This document shows, in pieces, positions 56,640 through 64,000 of a stretch of DNA of 64,000 nucleotides. Below the pieces are notes generated by a model. It searched no databases and was not told the origin of the DNA. It was given only the letters and a program-made list of their open reading frames with translations. The translations under genes were made by a program, and so were the position numbers. The stretch spans positions 5,513,001 to 5,577,000 of the forward strand of contig NZ_CP089980.1 of the NCBI RefSeq assembly GCF_021389955.1, in the 5' to 3' direction. Numbering within the stretch: the stretch's first letter is position 1; each line of letters starts with the position of its first letter. Source of the DNA: Fulvivirga maritima (GTDB lineage Bacteria > Bacteroidota > Bacteroidia > Cytophagales > Cyclobacteriaceae).

Positions 56640-57213
56640 CTATTTCAGGATCTTAATTGTGATGTCATGCGGTGCTGTTTCATCACCTCCAAAATATGGA
56701 AAAAGTAAGTAATTGACCGTCTCAGTGCAGTTTCCTCCTCTTACCATTTCTACTTCTGTCTTTCCGTTTACGGTGAAAAAATATTTTTCTCCATCTGAAA
56801 GAATTTTGAACTCATTACTTTCATTAAGCTCCACGGCAGTGATGAACTCAGAGTTTTCTCACGCCATCCACATAACAATAAGCAAACACTTGCAGCTCAT
56901 CATTATACCATCGCCAGCCAAACCTGGCACTATTCTCATGGTGGTGAGCTCCGCAATCAGAAAACCCCATCAACTTATTGATATCGGCCTGATTGGCTTC
57001 AGCTTCCGTTTTATAAACCGCCGAACTATCAAACAGGGCAGTAAACACCAGTTCATCATCAGAAAAGCCTTCCGGCATAGGGTTAGAACTATGACTACCG
57101 GCCCTTATGGTATACCATTCATTGGCATTTCTTTCTAAAGGATTATCAATCTCCACTTCACAAGCAGCTAATGAAAATACGCACATTAGCCCCCAACACA
57201 CTCTTTTGATCAT
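56640..57213 (-). pseudogene. Lipoprotein gene split by a frameshift
   Basis: Frame one (57213 to 56848) has a lipobox (SLAAC, Cys18) and runs to CYVDGVRK. At a run of four T residues (56854-56857; A on the coding strand) the sense continues in another frame as SEFITAVELNESNEF to the stop at 56640. One more A would give a single lipoprotein of about 190 residues. The family is unknown; histidine-rich CGAHHHEN (about residue 87) could bind metal. It starts 2 bases after the beta-barrel gene, so the two form an operon. Confidence 0.65.
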
Positions 57214-57215
57214 AA

Positions 57216-57956
57216 CTATCTCAGGTATCTAAAATTTGTTTTTTTCAAGCCGAAGCGCACTCCGAGGTTAAATGAATACAAGCGTCCTGTTTTGGTGTCA
57301 GTAAAGGCAGCGCCATCTACTGATGACATAAAACTCAAATCACCGGTGGCCTCGGCAAAAAAATGTATGAACTCCAGCTCTGATTGCAGCTGATATTCTA
57401 CGCCAAGGCCAAGAGATAAACTCATACTCTTCAGCTTGCCTAAGTAAGGCTCAGCCCCTTTCCTATCTCCTTCGTCTCCTCTACCCTCTTCATCTACATA
57501 TGCCCCATAAAACTTGTATCTCTGCCTGCTTACGCCTGAGATTACATAGGGAGCAATACCCAGAGGTTTTATCCCAAATGCTCTTAAAAAATATAGGTGA
57601 TTTGTAATTCCAAATTCAAATAAGTCTATGGTCTTCTGGCTTTGGTTGGACGCATAATACCAGCCAGCTGCATTAATACTTATTTGATCAAAATCATTAC
57701 CTAAAACTAAAGAGGCTTTTCCGCCCTCTTGGATAGCATGGTAATCATTCAATTGGTCGATATTACTATTAAAAACAAGGCTCTTAACACCAAAAGACAC
57801 GCCTATTCCACTGTATTTTAAAAATGATTTGTCAGCCGGATTATATTTTTTCTCCCAATAAATATCCTGCTGGCCGTATCCCTGATAGCAAAACAATAGG
57901 TTGAAACCCATGAAAAAAATGATGCATAGAATAGGATATCGAGTGTTTTTAGCCAT
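57216..57956 (-). CDS. Outer-membrane beta-barrel protein
   Basis: The protein has 246 residues from the ATG at 57956 (an upstream TTG at 57980 is less likely). A signal peptide ends at GYGQ. Alternating polar and hydrophobic strands (YSGIGVSFGVKSLVF, SLSLGLGVEYQL, YSFNLGVRFGL) and an aromatic-containing C-terminal strand point to an eight-strand outer-membrane barrel. No specific role can be read. It is followed directly by the frameshifted lipoprotein gene. Confidence 0.7.
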   Translation of the reverse strand: MAKNTRYPILCIIFFMGFNLLFCYQGYGQQDIYWEKKYNPADKSFLKYSGIGVSFGVKSLVFNSNIDQLNDYHAIQEGGKASLVLGNDFDQISINAAGWYYASNQSQKTIDLFEFGITNHLYFLRAFGIKPLGIAPYVISGVSRQRYKFYGAYVDEEGRGDEGDRKGAEPYLGKLKSMSLSLGLGVEYQLQSELEFIHFFAEATGDLSFMSSVDGAAFTDTKTGRLYSFNLGVRFGLKKTNFRYLR

Positions 57957-58188
57957 AATTAGTATTAATATCTGGTACAAAGATGATGATCAGTGTGCCG
58001 CTTTCTTTCAGGGTTTACCCCGATTAATAAAAATCAGAAATACAACCAGAAGAACGACTAATTAAAGCCAACAGAGAGTATTTAGATGGTAGAACGACAA
58101 TAACTAGAAATTCGTTTATTCAAATTGACTTAATACCCTAATCCGTTTAAGGGATAGTCTTTATGCACTAATCGCTTATAGTCATAAA

Positions 58189-58220
58189 AAAAGCCCTAAG
58201 TGGCAGTACTTAGAGCTTTT
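58189..58220 (-). terminator. Terminator of the ABC permease operon
   Basis: Arms 58189-58201 and 58208-58220 (AAAAGCCCTAAGT/ACTTAGAGCTTTT) pair with one mismatch and a six-base loop; a T-run follows on the minus strand. It lies 25 bases after the stop at 58245. Confidence 0.75.
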
Positions 58221-58244
58221 CTCATGTATTAATGTTAGATCGAT

Positions 58245-60638
58245 TTATTCGTCTTTCAGGCTATTGACAGGGTTTACTACCGCCGCTTTAAATGACTTAT
58301 ACCCCACGGTAACTACCGCTATAAAAAGGGTGGCTAAAAAAGCAACTATAAAGAACAATGGCCCTATTTCTACTCTGTAATTGAAATTCTCAAGCCAGGA
58401 ATCCATCACATACCAAGCCACCGGCGCAGCGATTATAAAAGAAATACCTATAAGCTTGAAAAAAGACCATGAAAAGATGCCTACAATGTTAGCCACTGAA
58501 GCGCCTAACACTTTACGAACCCCTATTTCCTTCACCTTCTGGTTAACCATAAAAGAAGCTAATGCAAACAGCCCCAAGCAGCCAATCAGTATGGCTACAC
58601 CTGAGAAGAAACTAAAGATTTTAGCCATCTTCTGCTCCTCTTCGTAGAAGCCTGCAATGTAATCATCCACAAAATTATAATCGTAATCAAACTCAGGATA
58701 GAGCTTTTGCCATATGGCTTTTATCTGATCATTGGTGTCACTAAAATTAGAAAGGTTCACCTTAACCGTAAGCTGCCTGTAACTATTAATTGAACTCATA
58801 AACATGACCGGAGTGACTTTATCATGCAAGTCAACAGAATTAAAATCATCCATCACCCCCACAATAGGCACATGGATACCATGCACTTTAATCATCTCTC
58901 CCAAAATCTCATCCTCTTTACCTTTGTAGCCTATGTATTCCAGCAGATTTTTAGTGATTAACACTTCATTTACGGTATCAGATGGATTTACATTTCTACC
59001 CTTTAAGAGCTTAATTTGGTAAATATCGAGATAATCATTATCACCATATTTCATTGATGTATAATACTCCTCAGCATCATCAGATACATTAAAGTTACTC
59101 ACTGACACTGAAGAAGAACTTGGATTAGTGTATACTAAGCTCGCTTGCTCTATGTTCGCTAATTTCTCCACCTCAGCCTTCAATACTTTTTTCTTATCAG
59201 GATCTCTCTCCGGTATTCTGATATTTACCAGCGCATCTGTAGTAAAGCCAAGATCCACGCTATTGAGCAAGTTCATTTGGCTAATGATCACTATGGTACC
59301 CACAATAAATACCTGAGAGATGAAAAACTGGAAAACTACCAACCCTTGCCTTAAGGAAAAAGCTCCGCTGTGCTTAGTGGTAATCAGGTTTTTCAGCGCA
59401 AGCGCAGGTTTAAAATTAGAAAGCACCAAAGCAGGATAAAAACCTGCTAACAAGGTGATAAGCAGCGAACCTGCCAGCACCTGAACTATAAATAGCGGCT
59501 CTCCCCACGGGATATCTAATGCTACCTGCATAAAAGGATTTACGTACAGAATCATGAGCTCGGCAAGGCTTAGCCCAATAATTACAGCCACCAATACTAC
59601 GGCCAGTGATTCGGCTAAAAACTGAAGCACTAACTGCGTTCTGGTACCTCCCAGCACCTTCCTCACCCCTACTTCGCGCGACCGGCGAACAGCTACTGCT
59701 GTAGATAGGTTAACAAAATTAATACAAGCCGTTAATAGTAGAAATATAGCGATAAACACCATAACCAGTATCTCATTTTTACTGGTAGTATAAAATCTAT
59801 AGTTGCTATAATTATCATTAAAATGCAGGTCTGACATAGGCTGGAGGTCATAACGCTCGTTACCATTATCTTCACCGAAATTTTTGATTACAAATTCATC
59901 TAAACGAGCACGGTACCTATCCGGATTATCATTTTCTGACAATAAAATATAGCACTGATCATCACTATCTACACTGCCCCACCCGTGAGCTAACACTTCT
60001 TTTTTAATAGTAGCATACGAAATGAAAATTTCAAAAGGCATATCACTATGCGGAGAAGGATCGGCCATTATGCCAGTAATCTTCAATTGTGAATCTTTGT
60101 TATATACAATGGTTTTACCGAGTGCATCTCCATCAGGAAAAAACTTTTTAGCTACCGATTCTGAAAGAACCACTTTATCAGGCCCTTCCAGGGCTGATGT
60201 CATATCTCCTTGCTTCCAAGCTACCGTAAACAAATCGAAATAGCCTGGTTCTGTAAAAGCCAAACGCTCCTGCTTCAGCTCAAAGTAGGTAGGCCTATCA
60301 GAATCAGCATTTACAGTAACTAGCTTGGTGCCATACATATTTCTCACAAAGATCACTTTCTCAAATTCTGAAAAATCTTCTTTAATGGCATCGGGTAATG
60401 GCCCTGGTACTCCCGGTGTATAGTCACGCTCTCCCCCTGCTCCATCAGAAGAATTGACTAGTCGGTAGATTCTATCCTTGTTAACCTGAAAATCATCAAA
60501 CGTATTAGAATACTGAGCTAACATTAAGAGCACTACACTACAGGCAATGCCCAACGACAGCCCCAGCACATTCACCACAGTGTACAGCTTATTTCGCGAT
60601 AGATTCCGGAGTGCGGTTTTAATATAATTTTTGACCAT
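58245..60638 (-). CDS. FtsX/MacB-type ABC transporter permease (copy 1)
   Basis: The 797-residue protein has two tandem MacB-periplasmic/FtsX units: membrane helix at about 20-42, a periplasmic domain, three helices at about 285-420, a second periplasmic domain (about 450-670), and three C-terminal helices. Motifs ACINFVNLSTAVAVRRSREVGVRKVLGG and the repeat KEIGVRKVLGAS are typical of large Bacteroidota permeases of this class. These are mechanotransmission-type pumps or lipoprotein-linked exporters. The ATPase is not in view. It is 94 bases downstream of its paralogue at 60733, probably the same transcript. Confidence 0.88.
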   Translation of the reverse strand: MVKNYIKTALRNLSRNKLYTVVNVLGLSLGIACSVVLLMLAQYSNTFDDFQVNKDRIYRLVNSSDGAGGERDYTPGVPGPLPDAIKEDFSEFEKVIFVRNMYGTKLVTVNADSDRPTYFELKQERLAFTEPGYFDLFTVAWKQGDMTSALEGPDKVVLSESVAKKFFPDGDALGKTIVYNKDSQLKITGIMADPSPHSDMPFEIFISYATIKKEVLAHGWGSVDSDDQCYILLSENDNPDRYRARLDEFVIKNFGEDNGNERYDLQPMSDLHFNDNYSNYRFYTTSKNEILVMVFIAIFLLLTACINFVNLSTAVAVRRSREVGVRKVLGGTRTQLVLQFLAESLAVVLVAVIIGLSLAELMILYVNPFMQVALDIPWGEPLFIVQVLAGSLLITLLAGFYPALVLSNFKPALALKNLITTKHSGAFSLRQGLVVFQFFISQVFIVGTIVIISQMNLLNSVDLGFTTDALVNIRIPERDPDKKKVLKAEVEKLANIEQASLVYTNPSSSSVSVSNFNVSDDAEEYYTSMKYGDNDYLDIYQIKLLKGRNVNPSDTVNEVLITKNLLEYIGYKGKEDEILGEMIKVHGIHVPIVGVMDDFNSVDLHDKVTPVMFMSSINSYRQLTVKVNLSNFSDTNDQIKAIWQKLYPEFDYDYNFVDDYIAGFYEEEQKMAKIFSFFSGVAILIGCLGLFALASFMVNQKVKEIGVRKVLGASVANIVGIFSWSFFKLIGISFIIAAPVAWYVMDSWLENFNYRVEIGPLFFIVAFLATLFIAVVTVGYKSFKAAVVNPVNSLKDE

Positions 60639-60732
60639 TGAAGTTGTTATTTGAGTTTTACTGTTGTTGTTATTCGTTTTTCAAGATGTCTATAGGGTTG
60701 TAAGGAATTATATTTTTAAAGTTAAATAGGTC

Positions 60733-63168
60733 CTACTCCTCCTTCAAGCTCTTCACAGGATCTACCACTGCTGCTTTTATAGACTGGTAACTTACCGTAA
60801 GCCAAGCGATAGATATGGCACAAAAGCCGGAGATAGCATATATTTCCCAGCCAATATCGATTCTGATCACAAACTGCTCTAACCACTTACTCATCAACCA
60901 CCATACTACTGGTATAGAAATAAAAAGAGAGATTATAATAAGCTTAGAAAAGTTGCTATTCAGCAAAATCACTATTTGTGCTACTGAAGCCCCCAACACT
61001 TTTCTAACTCCTATTTCCTTATTTCTCTGAGCTGCCATAAAAGAAGCCAGTCCGAACAACCCTAAACAGGCTATCAATAATGCCAGAGTAGCAAAAACAC
61101 TGAATAATGAGCCTAGTTTTTGCTCGTTTTGGTACTGTTCCGCAAAGCTTTCATCTAAAAAGACATAATCAAGCGGAACTGATTCGGAAAGCACTTTCCA
61201 ATTAGTCTCTAACGAAGCTATCACCTCCTGCAGCCTTTGTGGGTCATATTTTACGGCCAGCAGCCTATTGTCATTGAAGAGATTAGCTTCAGTATGAAAT
61301 ATGGCTAAAGGCGGAATTTGAAATTTCACAGAAATCATATTAAAGTCAGACACCACACCGATAACATGAAATTCCACAGACTCAAAGTACTCAACTTTCT
61401 GCCCAAGTACATCGTCCAAGCTCCAGCCAAAAGCCTTCATAGCACGTTCATTTATGATTATGGCTGACTTATCCGAAGGGTTAGATTTCACAAAATTTCT
61501 CCCTGCCAGCAGTTTCATATCCAGCAAAGGCACATAATCTTCATCGCCTTTTACTGTAGCTAATGATATTTTTTTCTCTGGCTGACCTTCTTTGTAGAAA
61601 AGATCCTCAAGGGCGTTTGAAGTATTCCCTCCCATAACACTGCCTAATGCTGCGGCATGAACTCCTGAAACCTTATTCATCTCTTGCTTAAAGGCATTCA
61701 TTTGATCATGCAGCTTATCTACCTCTTTCACTACTAACACATGATCTTTATTCATGCCCAAATCTGTAGTCTCACAGTATTTAAGTTGCTTATAAATCAC
61801 AAAAGTACTTGCGACCAAAATAATGGCTATGCTAAACTGAAATACCACCAAAACATTTCTTAAACTGGCGCTTTTAGCTCCACTGGCTACGTTTCCCTTC
61901 AAAACCCTGGCAGGCTGAAAAGAGGTGAGATAAAATGCAGGATATAAGCCCGCTAATACGCCTAAAAATAATGGCAATACCATCACTGCACCCAAAATGC
62001 GAGCATCCGACATAATACCAGTACTTAAATTAAGATCTAAGTAATCTACCATAGAAAACCTTAGCAGCTCAGCAAAGCCCAGCCCTATTAGCGTGGCTAT
62101 AGAACTCAGCATAACCGATTCCAATAAAAACTGACGTATAAGGTGCGCCCTGCCTGAACCTAAAACCTTCTTCACGCCTATTTCTTTAGCTCTATTAGCG
62201 GCTCTGGCCGTGGTTAAATTCACAAAGTTGATACCTGCCAATAGCATAATGAATATCGCGACTGTGCCAAATATATAGATGTAAGTCATGTCATTAACCG
62301 GTTCCAGATTACCTCCTACTGACGCATTAAGATGAATATCTTCTACTGGTTGCAATTCAAAATCCAGTTTTCCTTTCTGGCTTTCAAAATCTACCATAGA
62401 TATCCCTAATCTTTTAAATGCATCTAAGGCATATTTGTGAGCCAGTCCATGCATGCCTTCTTCTACCTTTTCTACGCCATCTTTCAACCTGACGTAAGTG
62501 TACATTTGTGTCCAAATCCAACTCCATTCAAAACGCTTCACATGAGGATTGGTGGGCATAGATAACAGTAAATCGAAGTGGATATGGGCATTAGTAGGCT
62601 GCTTTTCTGCTACACCCGTTACCTCCACAGGGGTTTTATCATCTCCTAACAATATGGTTTTACCCAAGGCAGAGTCATCTCCAAAAAATCTGCCTGCCGC
62701 TTCTTCTGAAAGCACCACGGCATTCATCTGACTCAAAGCTTTATCAGGGCTACCTTCCTGAAGTTTGAAACCAAAAAAATCGAAGAAATTAGAATCAACT
62801 GCCAATATGCTGCTTTCCCTGAAGGAATTATAAGTGCCGCCATGCTCTATATTAACAATGGCAGCATTCGGAGTATTTATTCTTACGGTGGCTTCTACTT
62901 CCGGAAACTCTGCCGCCATAGCATCAGCCACTGGCGGCGGTGTACGGCTCATCCAGCCCCCTTCCGGGTCCCAGATATTAGTTTGATTTACCCGGTATAT
63001 CTCACTTCCATTTACATGAAAATTATCATAACTTAACTCATGCAATAAGTAAACACTAATAAGCAGAGATACTGCCACGCCTACGGATAACCCTAGGATA
63101 TTCAGTCCAGCATAAAACTTATTCCTCAAGAAATTCCTAATCGCTATTTTGAAGTAATTTTTAATCAT
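60733..63168 (-). CDS. FtsX/MacB-type ABC transporter permease (copy 2)
   Basis: The 811-residue protein has the same layout as copy 1: N-terminal helix (KNYFKIAIRNFLRN start, about 20-43), MacB-like periplasmic domain, FtsX helices with GINFVNLTTARAANRAKEIG at about 312-332, a second periplasmic domain, and C-terminal helices after KEIGVRKVLGAS. The C-terminal DPVKSLKEE is the family's usual ending. Tandem duplication of such permeases is common in this phylum and often occurs under the control of a single sigma-54 activator, none of which is seen here. Confidence 0.88.
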   Translation of the reverse strand: MIKNYFKIAIRNFLRNKFYAGLNILGLSVGVAVSLLISVYLLHELSYDNFHVNGSEIYRVNQTNIWDPEGGWMSRTPPPVADAMAAEFPEVEATVRINTPNAAIVNIEHGGTYNSFRESSILAVDSNFFDFFGFKLQEGSPDKALSQMNAVVLSEEAAGRFFGDDSALGKTILLGDDKTPVEVTGVAEKQPTNAHIHFDLLLSMPTNPHVKRFEWSWIWTQMYTYVRLKDGVEKVEEGMHGLAHKYALDAFKRLGISMVDFESQKGKLDFELQPVEDIHLNASVGGNLEPVNDMTYIYIFGTVAIFIMLLAGINFVNLTTARAANRAKEIGVKKVLGSGRAHLIRQFLLESVMLSSIATLIGLGFAELLRFSMVDYLDLNLSTGIMSDARILGAVMVLPLFLGVLAGLYPAFYLTSFQPARVLKGNVASGAKSASLRNVLVVFQFSIAIILVASTFVIYKQLKYCETTDLGMNKDHVLVVKEVDKLHDQMNAFKQEMNKVSGVHAAALGSVMGGNTSNALEDLFYKEGQPEKKISLATVKGDEDYVPLLDMKLLAGRNFVKSNPSDKSAIIINERAMKAFGWSLDDVLGQKVEYFESVEFHVIGVVSDFNMISVKFQIPPLAIFHTEANLFNDNRLLAVKYDPQRLQEVIASLETNWKVLSESVPLDYVFLDESFAEQYQNEQKLGSLFSVFATLALLIACLGLFGLASFMAAQRNKEIGVRKVLGASVAQIVILLNSNFSKLIIISLFISIPVVWWLMSKWLEQFVIRIDIGWEIYAISGFCAISIAWLTVSYQSIKAAVVDPVKSLKEE

Positions 63169-63308
63169 GCTATGTAAGTGAAGTTAATTGTAATTACTTA
63201 TTACTTGCCAAAAGAAATGCCATCCCCTTTAATACGTAAATTGACCACATTTTGCCAGTAAGATGTATCAGATACATGACAACCAACTGTATTAAAATTG
63301 ATACACTT

Positions 63309-63407
63309 TTAATCTTCTTTCAAGCTGTGAACAGGGTTGGTAAGTGCTACTTCTTGTATCCTCTGGATAGCTCGGATCGCAGACAAATTAATAAAGTTAA
63401 CAGCGTT
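63309..63407 (-). pseudogene. Relic of a third FtsX/MacB permease
   Basis: On the minus strand 32 codons read NAVNFINLSAIRA followed at once by IQEVALTNPVHSLKED and stop. The first part matches the INFVNLTTARA motif in the middle of the neighbouring permeases, the second their last residues, so the gene has lost everything between by an internal deletion, and everything upstream. It is a dead third member of the tandem family. Confidence 0.65.
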
Positions 63408-63530
63408 TCATATTAAGATAAAATGCTAATAGAAATGCCACATCAATTTTCTTGTTCTAAACAGTATTTACAGATAATTACTGCATCAAAAGCATGACAA
63501 ATGAGTGCATTAGAAATAATACAAGTTAAT

Positions 63531-63576
63531 ATAAAAAACAAAAGGCTACTTTTTCAAGTAGCCTTTTGTTTTTTAT
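63531..63576. terminator. Bidirectional terminator
   Basis: The 21-base arms 63531-63551 and 63556-63576 are perfectly complementary (core AAAGGCTACTT/AAGTAGCCTTT), with a four-base loop and A/T-runs on both sides. It lies 13 bases after the stop of the gene at 63589. Confidence 0.93.
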
Positions 63577-63588
63577 CACCAGATTCTA

Positions 63589-63999
63589 TTAGTATAAGTC
63601 GATACTTAAATATTCATCTTCACCTGTTATTAATTGTTCATTTCCCGATATTTTAATATAATTCTCTTCGTTCTCATACCAATAAACTGAGAAATAAACA
63701 CTTTCGGGCAAATCTATATTAGCTCTACCATTTTCATCTGTAGTAACTGTTATTCCTTGCTCTAGCTTTTCAGGAAAATCATAAATCAATTCATTGACTT
63801 CATTATTCTGATAAATCAATATTTTCTGATTAGGAACAGAAGCATTTTCATCACTATTAAGTGTGTAGAATTCCATATTCACGGTAAAATCTTCGGTATC
63901 CCAAACTAGATCTTTATTTTGATCAGCAATTACTTGAACTACTCTTTTGAATTCATACTTCAGCCGCTCTTCTTCTAAATAAGTCTCAGCTGAAACCCA
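63589..63999 (-). CDS. Hypothetical protein, 3' part, cut by window edge
   Basis: The frame is open from the window edge to the stop at 63589, about 136 residues. The GTG at 63882 that could be taken as a start is preceded by good coding sense (TYLEEERLKYEFKRVVQVIADQNKDL), so it is internal. The visible part is beta-rich (ITVTTDENGRANIDLP, VYFSVYWYENEEN), like a carboxypeptidase-regulatory or Ig-type domain of a surface protein. No family can be named. Confidence 0.6.
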   Translation of the reverse strand, partial: WVSAETYLEEERLKYEFKRVVQVIADQNKDLVWDTEDFTVNMEFYTLNSDENASVPNQKILIYQNNEVNELIYDFPEKLEQGITVTTDENGRANIDLPESVYFSVYWYENEENYIKISGNEQLITGEDEYLSIDLY

Positions 64000-64000
64000 G

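Larger units (their letters stand above)
63169..63588. other. Intergenic region with permease relic and terminator
   Basis: It contains the relic described at 63309-63407 and the terminator at 63531-63576. The remaining bases are AT-rich; the promoter of the permease operon should lie at about 63180-63300, but I could not define it. Confidence 0.5.

Overview
This window comes from a low-GC member of the Bacteroidota, most likely a marine or soil Cytophagales-type bacterium. The evidence is a hybrid two-component regulator of the glycan-utilisation type, a type IX secretion sorting domain on a large secreted protein, many lipoproteins with a canonical lipobox, and a TAnnTTTG promoter box. No ribosomal or housekeeping marker is present, so I do not go below phylum with confidence.

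Region 1 (1-19001, all minus strand) is a glycan/glycoprotein degradation cluster. Read in the direction of transcription it holds a large secreted DUF5695-like protein, a DUF885 peptidase, a hybrid two-component system, a GH146-like enzyme, a GH43 multidomain enzyme, a GH127 beta-L-arabinofuranosidase and an S9 peptidase cut by the window edge. Region 2 (19326-22452, plus) pairs an NSS sodium/amino-acid symporter with an M1 aminopeptidase. Region 3 (27519-35699) is an AraC regulator divergent from a five-gene trans-4-hydroxy-L-proline catabolic operon: deaminase, semialdehyde dehydrogenase, epimerase (with a frameshift), D-hydroxyproline oxidase and DPP-IV peptidase. Two secreted metalloproteases (26329, 36126) flank it. 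GH127 enzymes of the HypBA1 type cut arabinose chains attached to hydroxyproline, so regions 1-3 read together as a candidate pathway for hydroxyproline-rich glycoproteins (plant or algal extensin-like), with collagen-like peptides as the alternative.

Region 4 (39118-55350) is an interbacterial-competition island. It holds a lipoprotein carrying a CdiA-CT RNase A-like toxin domain with a CdiI-like partner, an SDP-type (SdpC, SdpA, SdpB) antimicrobial peptide operon, three orphan Rhs core/toxin-tip cassettes each with an immunity-like gene, an IS256-family element, and a frameshifted DUF3800 gene coupled to an unknown gene. Outside the coding parts this region and 22.9-26.3 kb are filled with a composite hairpin-rich repeat (module order A-B-C-A-D-E), always in one orientation. 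The island ends near a tRNA-Arg(UCU) gene at 56418-56491.

Region 5 (56640-64000, minus) holds a frameshifted lipoprotein, a beta-barrel protein, two paralogous FtsX/MacB-type ABC permeases, the relic of a third, and the 3' part of a further gene. At least eight genes are broken by apparent single-base indels. These are either real decay in an accessory region or consensus errors in the assembly, and that question should be settled before any of them is called a pseudogene.
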